From CAHJXF01 sp039936235 (GTDB lineage: Bacteria; Pseudomonadota; Gammaproteobacteria; Burkholderiales; Burkholderiaceae_D), in contig JBDTIS010000231.1 of NCBI GenBank assembly GCA_039936235.1, forward strand, positions 1-64,000: a stretch of DNA of 64,000 bases, written 5' to 3'. Shown here piece by piece: positions 42,301 to 50,371 of this stretch. The notes beneath the pieces are model-generated. The model was not told the origin of the DNA and searched no databases. It saw only the letters and a list, made by a program, of their open reading frames with translations. The number at the start of each line of letters is the position of its first letter. The stretch's first letter is position 1. Both the position numbers and the translations under genes were made by a program.

Positions 42301-43431
42301 CCGCAACGCGTTCTGATTGGCGTCGAAGGATTGCTGACCGAGATACTTCATTGGCGATCGCAGGACGCCGCCGTAACGACAGGGATTCCATCCTCTGCTG
42401 CCCCCATTAGGAGCCTGCGGACAATTCGATGGCACCGTATACCCCGCGACGTTGCGGTCCATCAGATAGCCGAACGACGCGAAACGCATGTCGGCCGCAT
42501 GAACCTGCGCCTGTCCCACCGGCTTGTATTTCGCGCCGACTCCGCTGCCGTAGAGCTTGCAGAGATCGGTACGGATCGGTCCTTCGGTGCTGTCGCAGAC
42601 GGTGACGGCCACGTGATAGGTGCTGCGGCCGCTCGCAGGCCGCTGTTGGCTTTGACCGCTACCGCTAACCGGTAGACAGTTGGTCGACTGAACGTTACTA
42701 GCAGTGTCGAAGTAGACAACGTTTCTACAATTCGTGATGTATACGTTACCGCCGGTGACAAGCGATCTAGGCAATACCCGACCCAGCGTGCTGGAAAAGG
42801 GAGTAGTACCTGAATCACTCAAATTTAATCCGGGGAAATACAAGGATTTATAAAACGGTTCGACACCGGGAACATTGCCGTCAGGCAAATAAGAGCGCTC
42901 GATCACTGCACCATTTACAGGCAACTCGAGGATACGATTACCACCCGTCATTGCGTATCGGAATTCATCGACGGCCGACATCGTCGCCCAGTTCATGAAA
43001 TTGCCGCTAAAGGTGTTCCCGTCGCATTCATGGTTTAAATCGGCCGCTAAACTCGGTACGAACACGTCGCTGTTCGAAAATCCCGAAGGATAGGGATCTG
43101 TGTCCGGGGTGCCGTTGTACGCATAACACATCGTCGAATCGAAATAGCCTACATAGGCAGCGGTCCGGACGTAAGCAAGGAAGTTGTATCCATCGGCCCC
43201 GTTCGCGATCGTGCCGTCACCGCTCGGCAGGGCGCTCGCATACGCCGCCGTCACGTCCGGAAACTCGACTGACGCGGCCACCACCACGTTCGGGTGGGCC
43301 GCCCTGGCGCCGTACAACGGGCTGTTGGAGATGTCGACCAGTTGCGCAGCTGCCGGCGCCACGAAGACGGCGAGCGCCAGGAGCGATGCGTGGATCGCGA
43401 GGCGCCGGACCGCGGCGAGGGACAGGTTCAT
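39310..43431 (-). CDS. pilY1: type IV pilus tip adhesin PilY1
   Basis: A 1373-residue secreted pilus-tip protein with a Sec signal ending ...VFVAPAAAQ. The N-terminal half (to about residue 650) is the variable adhesin part, with a von Willebrand-like fold likely. The C-terminal half is the conserved PilY1 beta-propeller (VNRTPAVYVGANDGMLHAFS, then FEFSDADDADVGNVLSAPEI near residue 985, a probable Ca2+ site). By hand count, nt 42721-42900 are 47 per cent GC against 70 per cent for 40021-40200. Rare codons such as TTA and ATA cluster in the N-terminal part, suggesting exchange of that part. It starts one base after the pilX stop. Confidence 0.93.
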   Translation of the reverse strand: MNLSLAAVRRLAIHASLLALAVFVAPAAAQLVDISNSPLYGARAAHPNVVVAASVEFPDVTAAYASALPSGDGTIANGADGYNFLAYVRTAAYVGYFDSTMCYAYNGTPDTDPYPSGFSNSDVFVPSLAADLNHECDGNTFSGNFMNWATMSAVDEFRYAMTGGNRILELPVNGAVIERSYLPDGNVPGVEPFYKSLYFPGLNLSDSGTTPFSSTLGRVLPRSLVTGGNVYITNCRNVVYFDTASNVQSTNCLPVSGSGQSQQRPASGRSTYHVAVTVCDSTEGPIRTDLCKLYGSGVGAKYKPVGQAQVHAADMRFASFGYLMDRNVAGYTVPSNCPQAPNGGSRGWNPCRYGGVLRSPMKYLGQQSFDANQNALRNGNAEINPDGSLVPDPEGTAATAGGVNSGFINYLNKFGQTGVYKRYDPMGELYYEALRYLSGLPPTPDAMTGAPLPFAVLDNFPLAYTNASGTAWADPMQNQSTCSANYIITIADNQTNYDTNLPGYAGVWADPFRPSSRPVDEHGLDTHLWTQRIGILESTTSPSLTSGDYDRALAGLEDTQPICCLSNLVAGAAFWANTNDIRPDLPGMQTVKSIGIDVFPQEKNSSGNPMPLNNRQLYLMAKYGGFNNVIDRSSDPYPNPFYSTDPTNPLGPAIRTNAEWADSTGAPTNYLLASNPQKLIDGLRSAFNRIQASSGTLGGAALTASSLAYGGSSAYVATFDANFWSGTVLDKTITQTNGVVSTSSAAVWDAGALLTARCGTTVPSPTTCRDTNSSVNNRKIVTTIRPPSGNGTRVATAFTWAGLQSDTQYTDVLNMNPSLGSADGAGQQRLDYLRGYRGDESSSLGFRARNSALGDIIDSGPTYVGAPTTAIADSDYQTFYTTNVNRTPAVYVGANDGMLHAFSAGTGAELFAYIPNFVNYALNDLTDANYTHETFVDAPVIAREVKANGTWKTVLVAGVGNGAQGVFALDVTSPTAFTTSSVLFEFSDADDADVGNVLSAPEIVKLQTGGTAAAPTYGYFAAVTGYNNRRTTTNGRTDTNVSGDSANRGVLFLLSLDHTLGTSWQLGTDYFKYHFPATNPAAPNGLGPVASFQNRNGSGAASSLYFGDLQGNVWRFNTVGLPSEWAPSRGTVALPLPFFVATTTVGAAQPITARPTVATGPYNSELIFVGTGQYVGNSDLSTPFAQQSEYALLDNNQGALITRSTDLVVRTGTVAGNSVTVGGSAFVYSGASSQKGWVLDFPSSLSGGERNITQASVSNGVLSFTSLTVASSICGAGGGYIYQLNALTGLPYPTLPGGTLSTVGIPGPPKVVDLFITQGQTRATGERINTRTTTTLVAGTSGNIGAPPLNITSKAPPVGRITWREITNYNDRR

Positions 43432-43432
43432 A

Positions 43433-44146
43433 TCAATTCTCCGTACTGACGATGCTTTGCAGGACGACCTGCGTATTCGGGTTGGCACCGAAGCCCATCG
43501 CGGTGACCCGGAACATGTATTTGCCGGCCATGTCGACCAGCGAAACGTTCTTGTAGACCCGCTCGATGATGTAACGCGGCGGATAGACCGCGATCGGCTG
43601 GCCGACGAGACCGGTCGCCGCACTCTGTACATACTGGGAGGCGAAGGTTCGGCTGCTGAATTGCCCGTATCGGACCGTAGTCGGCACGCTGTTGGCTCCC
43701 TTCGCGTCCCCGTAGAAGTCGACGGTCGAACTGAGGTAGGCCGGCGTCGTCGTGCCGTCGCACAGTCCGATGTTGTCGTTGGTGGAACAAGCCGTCGTTC
43801 CCGCAGACACGAAGCCCACGCCGGCCGTCTCGTTGAAGCAGACGAGCGGCGACGTTCCGGCCCGCCCTCCGCCGGGCTGGGTGCCCGTCCCGGGCGCCGG
43901 AACCAGACGGAGCGGACAGCCGGTGACCGAACCGGAAATCTCCGCCTCCCCGTCTTTGAGGGCGGCTTCAGCCGCCTGGAAGGCGATCTGGCGGTCGCGG
44001 TCGTTGCGCGCGCCACGCTCCTCGTTGACCGCCATCTGCGACGCGCTGATGCCGAGGATGATGATGACGATCAGCATCAGCAGCGAGACGATCAGCGAGA
44101 AGCCGCTCTCGCGTCGACCACGAGGCAGGCGAGAACCTTTCGGCAC
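43433..44146 (-). CDS. pilX: minor pilin PilX
   Basis: A 237-residue minor pilin. Leader MPKGSRLPRGRRESG precedes FSLIVSLLMLIVIIILGISA; +5 is Val instead of Glu, as is usual for PilX/GspK-type minor pilins, which are thought to sit at the tip. The PilX N-terminal block NEERGARNDRDRQIAFQAAEAALKDGE confirms the family. The start is set at the GTG at 44146, 5 bp after pilW; a GTG at 44170 overlapping pilW is the alternative. Confidence 0.9.
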   Translation of the reverse strand: MPKGSRLPRGRRESGFSLIVSLLMLIVIIILGISASQMAVNEERGARNDRDRQIAFQAAEAALKDGEAEISGSVTGCPLRLVPAPGTGTQPGGGRAGTSPLVCFNETAGVGFVSAGTTACSTNDNIGLCDGTTTPAYLSSTVDFYGDAKGANSVPTTVRYGQFSSRTFASQYVQSAATGLVGQPIAVYPPRYIIERVYKNVSLVDMAGKYMFRVTAMGFGANPNTQVVLQSIVSTEN

Positions 44147-44151
44147 GGTGA

Positions 44152-45141
44152 TCAATTCAGGTCCGGCCACTGCGCCACCCGGTTGCGCACGAAGATCGTC
44201 GTCTCGACCACCCGACGGATGCGCGTCCGTTCCGACGTGGACAGCGTCACGCCGGCCAACGGAAACTGCGCACCGATGTCGGTGCCGCTGTTCGGATAAC
44301 CCACGCCGAAGAGGTCATAGGTCCGAGCCGTCGTGTCGACCTGCGCGCCGACATTGCTGCGGATCAGCATGGCGATGCGCACCGTCACGACATTGCTCCA
44401 GTTGACGACCGGATTGACGCCGCCGATCCCGGTCCGATAAGTGAGGCTGGTGGGTGGCACAAGGTCGGGATCCCCGCCGGAATAATTCGCTTCCCCATAG
44501 AGGACCTGGAAGCTCTCGACGCCGCGGATCAGCGTCTGCGTGTCGCCCGGCAAACCCGACGGGTTGCCGGCTGCATCGTAGGTCTGCCGCTGACACTTCA
44601 AGGAGGGCTCGTTGTCCGGGTCGTATCCGACGAAGAGGACGTTGTAGGCCCGACTCGTCGAATAGGCGGCGGCGCTCCCGGCCGGCGCGGGAACCGAGGA
44701 TCCTGCGCAATCCAGGACATTACCGTCCGCCGCGACCGACGTGCCGCTGCCGAAGAAACGAATCGTCAGCGAGTCGCTCCCGTTGATCCCCGCACCGGTC
44801 GGGCTGGCGTTATCCGCGCCAACGAGGTTCGGACCGTTGAGCGCGTACGAATCGCTGGTGGACCAGGTCGAATCGGCCGAATAGAAGGCGGGCACGAGCT
44901 GCGTGGAGTCGCCGAAATCCGTGTATCCCGCGAGCCTGACTAGCCTGTTGACGAGCTCCAGCGCGAAGCGGGACGACTCCTGGACCCGGGTCGATTCGTC
45001 CTGTGTCCGGTAGGTCCCGCGCGATGTCACCACCATCGCCGTCGCCGCCAGCACGACGAGCGCGCCGAGGACGAGCGCAACCATCAATTCGGTCAGCGTG
45101 AAGCCGCGCTGGCGACGGGTGGCTCGAACGAAGGCGATCAT
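44152..45141 (-). CDS. pilW: minor pilin PilW
   Basis: A 329-residue type IV minor pilin: leader MIAFVRATRRQRG then FTLTELMVALVLGALVVLAA with Glu+5. The PilW family block YRTQDESTRVQESSRFALELVNR follows, and a C-terminal RVVETTIFVRNRV. It acts with PilV, PilX and PilE in the tip complex that primes pilus assembly and carries PilY1. The start lies 10 bp after the pilV stop. Confidence 0.93.
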   Translation of the reverse strand: MIAFVRATRRQRGFTLTELMVALVLGALVVLAATAMVVTSRGTYRTQDESTRVQESSRFALELVNRLVRLAGYTDFGDSTQLVPAFYSADSTWSTSDSYALNGPNLVGADNASPTGAGINGSDSLTIRFFGSGTSVAADGNVLDCAGSSVPAPAGSAAAYSTSRAYNVLFVGYDPDNEPSLKCQRQTYDAAGNPSGLPGDTQTLIRGVESFQVLYGEANYSGGDPDLVPPTSLTYRTGIGGVNPVVNWSNVVTVRIAMLIRSNVGAQVDTTARTYDLFGVGYPNSGTDIGAQFPLAGVTLSTSERTRIRRVVETTIFVRNRVAQWPDLN

Positions 45142-45151
45142 CGTCTGACGC

Positions 45152-45718
45152 TCAATAGTTCAGCAAGGTGACGACCAGACTCGGCTGATCGGCATTCGCG
45201 GTGGCGAGCAGGGCGCCGGTGCTGCCGTTGTTGTTCTTCTCGGTCCACTGGAACTTGACGACGACGGGTGAAAGGACATCGTTGTCGCAGTTCATCATCG
45301 AGTTCAGCTTCGTGTGGTCGCGACAGACCTTGACGACCGCGCCCGGGAGCCCGGTGGCGGGCGAAAAGACCTTCGCGCGCCACTCGTAGTAATCGTTGGA
45401 CGCGAGCACCGCGAGCGTGCAACTGCTGGCATAGCAGGACGCGGACGCCGTTCCGGTTCCGCTCACGAAGGCGGTCACCTCCGTGGGATTCATCCGCATC
45501 ATCTCGCCCAGCTCGTAGGCGAATGCAGTGGCCTGCGACCGGATCGCCGACTGCTTGCTGTCGCGCACCGCCGTCAGCGTCATCGCGGCCGCGCCGAGCA
45601 CGCCGAGGACCAGCACGATCAGCGCCACCATCACTTCGATCAGCGTGAAGCCGGCCTCGCGTCGCAACGGACGGGAAAGCCTGGCACGCGAAACCCGGAG
45701 GTGATGAGTCGTGTTCAC
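45152..45718 (-). CDS. pilV: minor pilin PilV
   Basis: A 188-residue minor pilin starting at a GTG (45718); the leader ends RREAG and the mature start is FTLIEVMVALIVLVLGVLG with Glu+5. Residues RDSKQSAIRSQATAFAYELGEMMRMN match PilV. No ATG gives a sensible leader, and upstream sequence in this frame is non-coding. It is the first gene of pilVWXY1E-fimT. The 110-bp gap to nrdR has a perfect inverted repeat (GCCTGGC/GCCAGGC, 45742-45761) but no T-run. Confidence 0.9.
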   Translation of the reverse strand: MNTTHHLRVSRARLSRPLRREAGFTLIEVMVALIVLVLGVLGAAAMTLTAVRDSKQSAIRSQATAFAYELGEMMRMNPTEVTAFVSGTGTASASCYASSCTLAVLASNDYYEWRAKVFSPATGLPGAVVKVCRDHTKLNSMMNCDNDVLSPVVVKFQWTEKNNNGSTGALLATANADQPSLVVTLLNY

Positions 45719-45828
45719 CCCGAGATTTTGGCAGGGCGCTCGCCTGGCTGGCCTGCCAGGCATCGGCAGCCACCCGCCATTCATCGCCGCGCTACGATCC
45801 TTTTCCTGCGGAATCCCGAAAAAACGCC

Positions 45829-46296
45829 TTACTTCCGCTGCCGCGTCTTCGTGGCGACTTCGCGGATCACGTCTGCGAATTCGTCGACGTCCTCGAAGCT
45901 GCGATACACCGACGCGAAGCGGATGTACGCGATCTTGTCGATCTTCTTCAGCTCGCGCATCACGAGTTCGCCGATGCGGTCGCTGGGCACTTCCTTGTCG
46001 CCCGACGACATCAGCTTCTCCTCGATCCTCTCGATCGCCGCATCGACGGCCTCGGCGCTGACCGGGCGCTTGCGCAGCGCCAGATGCAGGCTGAACGACA
46101 GCTTGGTGCGATCGAACTCGGCGCGGCTGCCGTTCTTCTTGACGACCACCGGCAACGCGATCTCCGGACGCTCGTAGGTCGTGAAGCGCTTGTCGCACGA
46201 CGCGCAACGGCGACGGCGACGGATCGAGTCGCCGTCTTCGGAAACGCGCGTGTCGAGCACCTGGGTATCCGAATGCGCGCAGTAGGGACAGTGCAT
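45829..46296 (-). CDS. nrdR: ribonucleotide reductase transcriptional repressor NrdR
   Basis: A 155-residue repressor of ribonucleotide reductase genes. The zinc ribbon uses Cys3, Cys6, Cys31 and Cys34 (MHCPYC and CASC), and is followed by an ATP-cone domain (PVVVKKNGSRAEFDRTKL...). RFASVYRSFEDVDEF near the C-terminus is diagnostic. It lies 115 bp downstream of glyA, the standard arrangement, and upstream of the pilin cluster. Confidence 0.97.
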   Translation of the reverse strand: MHCPYCAHSDTQVLDTRVSEDGDSIRRRRRCASCDKRFTTYERPEIALPVVVKKNGSRAEFDRTKLSFSLHLALRKRPVSAEAVDAAIERIEEKLMSSGDKEVPSDRIGELVMRELKKIDKIAYIRFASVYRSFEDVDEFADVIREVATKTRQRK

Positions 46297-46411
46297 GGCG
46301 GACTCAGCACATCCTGACGGGATCGAGAGTCATGACGCGGGCGGCGGCCGATTGTCTTACGGCGACAAAGAACCGCACCGCTCCCGTCCCGCGCCGCGAC
46401 GACATGCCCCT

Positions 46412-47656
46412 TCAGCCGTAGACCGGGAAGCGCGTCGTCAGCGCCGTCACCTTGTCGCGCACCGTCGCGATCGCTGCGGCATCCTGCGGCGCGTCGAGCA
46501 CGTCGGCGATCAGGTGGCCGACCTGAGCCGCCTCGTCGACGCCGAAACCGCGCGTCGTCATCGCCGGGCTGCCGAGGCGCACGCCGCTGGTGACGAACGG
46601 CTTCTCGGGATCGTTCGGAATGGCGTTCTTGTTGACCGTCAGATGGGCGTCGCCGAGCACCCTCTCCGCATCCTTGCCGGTGATCTTCTTCGCGCGCAGG
46701 TCGACCAGCATGACGTGGCTCTCGGTGCCCCCCGACACGATCCGCAGGTCGCGCGCGATCAGCGTCTTCGCGAGCACGTCGGCATTCTTCACGACCTGCT
46801 GCTGGTAGGTTCTGAACGCCGGATCCGCCGCTTCCTTGAACGCGATGGCCTTGCCGGCGATGACATGCATCAGCGGACCGCCCTGGATCCCGGGGAAGAT
46901 CGCCGAGTTGATCGCTTTCGCGTGCTGCTCCTTCATCAGGATGACGCCGCCGCGCGGTCCGCGCAGGCTCTTGTGCGTGGTCGTCGTCACGACGTCCGCG
47001 TGCGGCACCGGGTTCGGATAGACCCCGGCGGCGACCAGCCCCGCGTAGTGCGCGACGTCGACCATGAAGTACGCACCGACGTCCTTCGCGATCCGCGCGA
47101 AGCGTTCGAAGTCGATCCGCAGGCTGTACGCGGACGCACCGGCCAGGATCAGCTTCGGCTTGTGTTCGTGCGCGAGCCGTTCGACCTGGTCGTAGTCGAT
47201 CACCTCGTTCGCATCGAGCCCGTAGCTGATCGGCTTGAACCACTTGCCGCTCATGTTGAGGTGCATCCCGTGCGTCAGATGGCCGCCTTCGGCGAGGCTC
47301 ATCCCGAGAAAGGTGTCGCCGGGCTGCAGCAGCGCGAAGAACACCGCCTGGTTGGCCTGCGAGCCGGAGTTCGGCTGCACGTTGGCCGCCTCGGCGCCGA
47401 ACAGCGCCTTGACGCGATCGATGGCTAGCTGCTCGACGATGTCGACGTATTCGCAGCCTCCGTAGTAACGCTTGCCCGGATAGCCTTCGGCGTACTTGTT
47501 GGTGAGCTGGCTGCCCTGCGCCTCCATCACCGCGGGGCTGGTGTAGTTCTCCGACGCGATCAGCTCGATGTGATCTTCCTGGCGGCGGTTTTCCTGCGTG
47601 ATGGCCGACCAGACTTCGGGGTCGACATCGGCGATGCGGCGTTGGCGGTCGAACAT
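46412..47656 (-). CDS. glyA: serine hydroxymethyltransferase
   Basis: A 414-residue PLP enzyme interconverting serine plus tetrahydrofolate with glycine plus methylene-THF, the main one-carbon entry point. The PLP lysine is Lys229 in TTTTHKSLRGPRGG; LIASENYTSPAVMEAQGS and GYPGKRYYGG are also present. The start at 47656 gives the standard N-terminus MFDRQRRIADVDPEVW. The frame is open through the leader, but that region is a ZTP riboswitch with its own promoter, so the longer start is rejected. nrdR follows. Confidence 0.97.
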   Translation of the reverse strand: MFDRQRRIADVDPEVWSAITQENRRQEDHIELIASENYTSPAVMEAQGSQLTNKYAEGYPGKRYYGGCEYVDIVEQLAIDRVKALFGAEAANVQPNSGSQANQAVFFALLQPGDTFLGMSLAEGGHLTHGMHLNMSGKWFKPISYGLDANEVIDYDQVERLAHEHKPKLILAGASAYSLRIDFERFARIAKDVGAYFMVDVAHYAGLVAAGVYPNPVPHADVVTTTTHKSLRGPRGGVILMKEQHAKAINSAIFPGIQGGPLMHVIAGKAIAFKEAADPAFRTYQQQVVKNADVLAKTLIARDLRIVSGGTESHVMLVDLRAKKITGKDAERVLGDAHLTVNKNAIPNDPEKPFVTSGVRLGSPAMTTRGFGVDEAAQVGHLIADVLDAPQDAAAIATVRDKVTALTTRFPVYG

Positions 47657-47794
47657 GACGCGTTCCTTCGGAGCGGCACCGCGATCGATGCGGCGCACGG
47701 GTTGCAAAGCACGCAACGCGCGGCGGCGGATACGTTCGAGGACGAGGGCGCGATCTTCGACGCATGCGGCAGCCGTGCGTTGCACGTCATTCAC

Positions 47795-47918
47795 TGCTGC
47801 CCAGGCGATCGGCGTCGGGTCCGCTGGACTGAACCCGCACGTTCCGCGCTCCCCGGTGGTCATCCACCTCGACAGGCGTCGAGTCGTCGAGGCCTGTCCA
47901 TCGCCAGTCACGCGGAAT
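47795..47918 (-). promoter_or_regulatory. ZTP (pfl) riboswitch in the glyA leader
   Basis: On the minus strand the leader shows both conserved halves of the pfl motif. Around 47914-47901 is CCGCGTGACTGGCGA, followed by a hairpin, ACCACCGGGGAGCG around 47863-47850, a variable GC stem, and CGCCTGGGCAG at 47807-47797. The order, spacing and sequence match the ZTP aptamer, which senses ZMP/ZTP accumulation when 10-formyl-THF is short and turns on one-carbon genes such as glyA. About 140 nt separate it from the glyA ATG, room for an expression platform; I did not resolve its stems. Confidence 0.9.
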
Positions 47919-47932
47919 GGAATGTGGGCCGA

Positions 47933-47961
47933 AGTTTAGGCGACGCGCCCATCCGCGGCAA
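47933..47961 (-). promoter_or_regulatory. sigma-70-type promoter for glyA
   Basis: Minus-strand -35 TTGCCG (47961-47956) and -10 TAAACT (47938-47933) are separated by exactly 17 bp. The expected transcription start, near 47926, is about 10 bases before the first conserved base of the ZTP aptamer, which supports both calls. Confidence 0.65.
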
Positions 47962-48130
47962 CCGAGGCCGATCGGTGCAGTCGATTCGCGACAATGCGCC
48001 CCTCTTCCCGCCGGGCGGCAATGCGCGACAGACCTCGGCGTCCGCATCCGGTGCGCAAGATGCAGTTACTAGCTCGCTGTGGCGCGCAAGCCCCACTGCG
48101 GAAATTTTTCGCTTGCGCCGTAAAGATTCC

Positions 48131-48136
48131 TACAAT
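48131..48136 (+). promoter_or_regulatory. possible -10 box for the asparagine synthase gene
   Basis: TACAAT, in a locally AT-rich stretch (48101-48145) of an otherwise GC-rich gap, lies 78 bases before the asnB start. A TTTCGC 18 bases upstream is a weak -35. The 558-bp divergent gap 47657-48214 otherwise holds the glyA leader and no gene. Confidence 0.35.
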
Positions 48137-48214
48137 TTGTGACAGGGGTCCGGCATCATTCCCTGCCGCTGCAGGCGGCGCTCCAAGCCCCTCAACTGAT
48201 CGGATGGACCCTCG

Positions 48215-50236
48215 ATGTGCGGAATCGCCGGCTCGCTGGGCGCAGTCGTGGCCGGCCCGTCCACGATGGCCGATGCCGTCCATAGGATGGTCGCGTCGCT
48301 GACGCACCGCGGACCGGACGATGCGGGCGTGTGGGCCGATCCGTCCGCGGCGGTCTGCCTGGGTAACCGCCGGCTCGCCGTCGTCGACCTCAGTACCGCC
48401 GGTCACCAGCCGATGCATTCGGCGTCCGGCCGCTACGTCGTGACGCTCAACGGCGAGATCTACAACCATGAAGCGCTGCGGACCCGGCTCGCGCTGGAGG
48501 GGCATGCGCCGGCCTGGGTCGGCACCTCCGACACCGAAGTGCTGACCGCGGCCCTCGAGGCGTGGGGAATCGCAGCCACGCTGGTCGCGTGTGTCGGCAT
48601 GTTCGCGATCGCGGTCTGGGACCGTGAAGAGCGGCGACTGACGCTCGCGCGCGATCGAATCGGCGAGAAACCACTGTTCTTCGGCCGGTTTCGCGGCACC
48701 TGGCTGTTCGGATCGGAGATGAAGGCGCTGATGGCGCACCCGCATTTCACGAAGCAGATCGATCGCGAGGCCTTCGCGACCTACATGTCGCTCGGCTACG
48801 TCCCGGCGCCGTCGAGCATCTTCGCCGGCGTCCGCAAGGTCATGCCGGGAACGATGGTGACGATCGCCGCGCAGGGCTCCGAAAGACAGGAGAACGTCTA
48901 CTGGTCGGCGATCGCGGTCGCCGCTGGCCCGCGCCGCGCATTCGCCGACGACAAGGAAGCCATCGACACCCTCGAAGGCCTGCTGTCGAACGCGGTGTCG
49001 CAACAGATGGTCGCCGACCGTCCGGTCGGCGCGCTGCTGTCCGGCGGCGTCGATTCGTCGACCATCGTCGCGCTGATGAATACGCACCGATCAGCGGCGA
49101 TACGGACGTTCAGCATCGGTTTCCAGCAGAGCTCGTTCAACGAAGCGCTGTTCGCGGCCCGCGTCGCCGCGCATTTCCAGACCGAGCACACCGAGTTGTA
49201 CGTCGACGCGAACGACGTGCGCGACACGATCCCGCTGCTGCCGCAGATCTACGACGAACCGTTCGCCGACATCTCGCAGATCCCGACTTTCCTGGTTTCG
49301 CGCCTCGCCAGCAGCCATGTCACCGTCGCACTGACCGGCGACGGCGGCGACGAGCTGTTCGGCGGCTACCCGCGCTATTCGATGGCGGCCCGCCTGTGGC
49401 CGGCGATGAATCAGGTCCCGCGCGCCTGGCGGCCCGCGATCGCAGGACTGCTGAGGCAGACACCGGACGCGCTGGACCGCGCATTCTCGTGGGCCTTTCC
49501 GCACGACGAGGAGTCCGGCGTACGCGGGCTAAGGCCCGCGCAGAAGTTGAACAAGCTCGGTCGCGCGATCCGAAGCGACGACATCGACGCGCTCTACTGG
49601 CAACTGCTCGCCCCGTGGGCAGAGCCCGGACTGATCAGCCATCCGCTGCAGGGCTCGGCGTTTCCGCCTGCCCTCGCCGCGGCGCCGCGCGCATCGATCG
49701 AGGAAGACTTCATGCTGCGCGACCTCGTCGGCTACCTGCCGGACGACATCCTCGCGAAGATCGATCGCGCATCGATGGCTGTCAGCCTCGAGTCACGCGC
49801 GCCGCTGCTCGATCACCACGTCGTCGAGTTCGCGCTGCAGCTACCGTTGGACCTGAAGTTCCGCAAGGGGGTCGGCAAGTGGCTGCTGCGCGAGGTGCTT
49901 TACCGGCACATCCCGAAAGAACTGGTCGATCGGCCGAAGATGGGCTTCGGCATTCCGATCGCATCGTGGCTGCGCGGGCCGTTGAAGCCATGGGCGCACG
50001 ACCTGATCGCATCGAGCCGCGGCGACATGGCGCAGATGCTCGACCTGCGCGCGATGGCGCGGATGCTCGATCGGCATGGGTCGGGGGTCGGGGACTGGCA
50101 TCAGCCGCTGTGGACCGGGTTGATGTTCCTGAACTGGGCCAGGCAGGTGGACTGGCAGTCCGGGACGGTGAGCCATGCTGCGCCAGTCTCATCGCCCGAC
50201 ATCCTCGACTGGTCGCACAGCCGCATGCCGACCTGA
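48215..50236 (+). CDS. asnB: asparagine synthase (glutamine-hydrolysing)
   Basis: A 673-residue two-domain amidotransferase. Cys2 of MCGIAG is the glutaminase nucleophile, with HRGPDD near residue 32 and LNGEIYN near 77. The synthetase domain has the PP-loop SGGVDSS at residues 276-282, GDGGDELFGGYPRY near 372, and the C-terminal KMGFGIPIASWLR. Length is about 100 residues longer than housekeeping AsnB and matches those in capsule, exopolysaccharide or peptide clusters, but no such genes adjoin it. A short GC-rich inverted repeat (50249-50264) follows the stop without a T-run. Confidence 0.93.
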   Translation: MCGIAGSLGAVVAGPSTMADAVHRMVASLTHRGPDDAGVWADPSAAVCLGNRRLAVVDLSTAGHQPMHSASGRYVVTLNGEIYNHEALRTRLALEGHAPAWVGTSDTEVLTAALEAWGIAATLVACVGMFAIAVWDREERRLTLARDRIGEKPLFFGRFRGTWLFGSEMKALMAHPHFTKQIDREAFATYMSLGYVPAPSSIFAGVRKVMPGTMVTIAAQGSERQENVYWSAIAVAAGPRRAFADDKEAIDTLEGLLSNAVSQQMVADRPVGALLSGGVDSSTIVALMNTHRSAAIRTFSIGFQQSSFNEALFAARVAAHFQTEHTELYVDANDVRDTIPLLPQIYDEPFADISQIPTFLVSRLASSHVTVALTGDGGDELFGGYPRYSMAARLWPAMNQVPRAWRPAIAGLLRQTPDALDRAFSWAFPHDEESGVRGLRPAQKLNKLGRAIRSDDIDALYWQLLAPWAEPGLISHPLQGSAFPPALAAAPRASIEEDFMLRDLVGYLPDDILAKIDRASMAVSLESRAPLLDHHVVEFALQLPLDLKFRKGVGKWLLREVLYRHIPKELVDRPKMGFGIPIASWLRGPLKPWAHDLIASSRGDMAQMLDLRAMARMLDRHGSGVGDWHQPLWTGLMFLNWARQVDWQSGTVSHAAPVSSPDILDWSHSRMPT

Positions 50237-50371
50237 CGTCGTTGTGCTCCCCGTCCGACCGGGGGAAAGGCTGTTGGGCGTGTCGGCAATCGTTCGGGCC
50301 GCCTGATCGTCAAGGATTCTGCAAGGTTTCCGCCAGCTTCGCTCAATCGGGTCACCCTACGATCCATCGCC

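Noticed and set aside
45742..45761. Intrinsic terminator between nrdR and pilV
   Set aside because: A perfect 7-bp inverted repeat exists but no T-tract follows on the minus strand; it is mentioned only as a possible hairpin.
47657..47911. N-terminal extension of glyA into its leader
   Set aside because: The region is the ZTP riboswitch and the conserved SHMT N-terminus begins at 47656.
50249..50264. Intrinsic terminator after asnB
   Set aside because: Five-base GC stem only, with no T-run.
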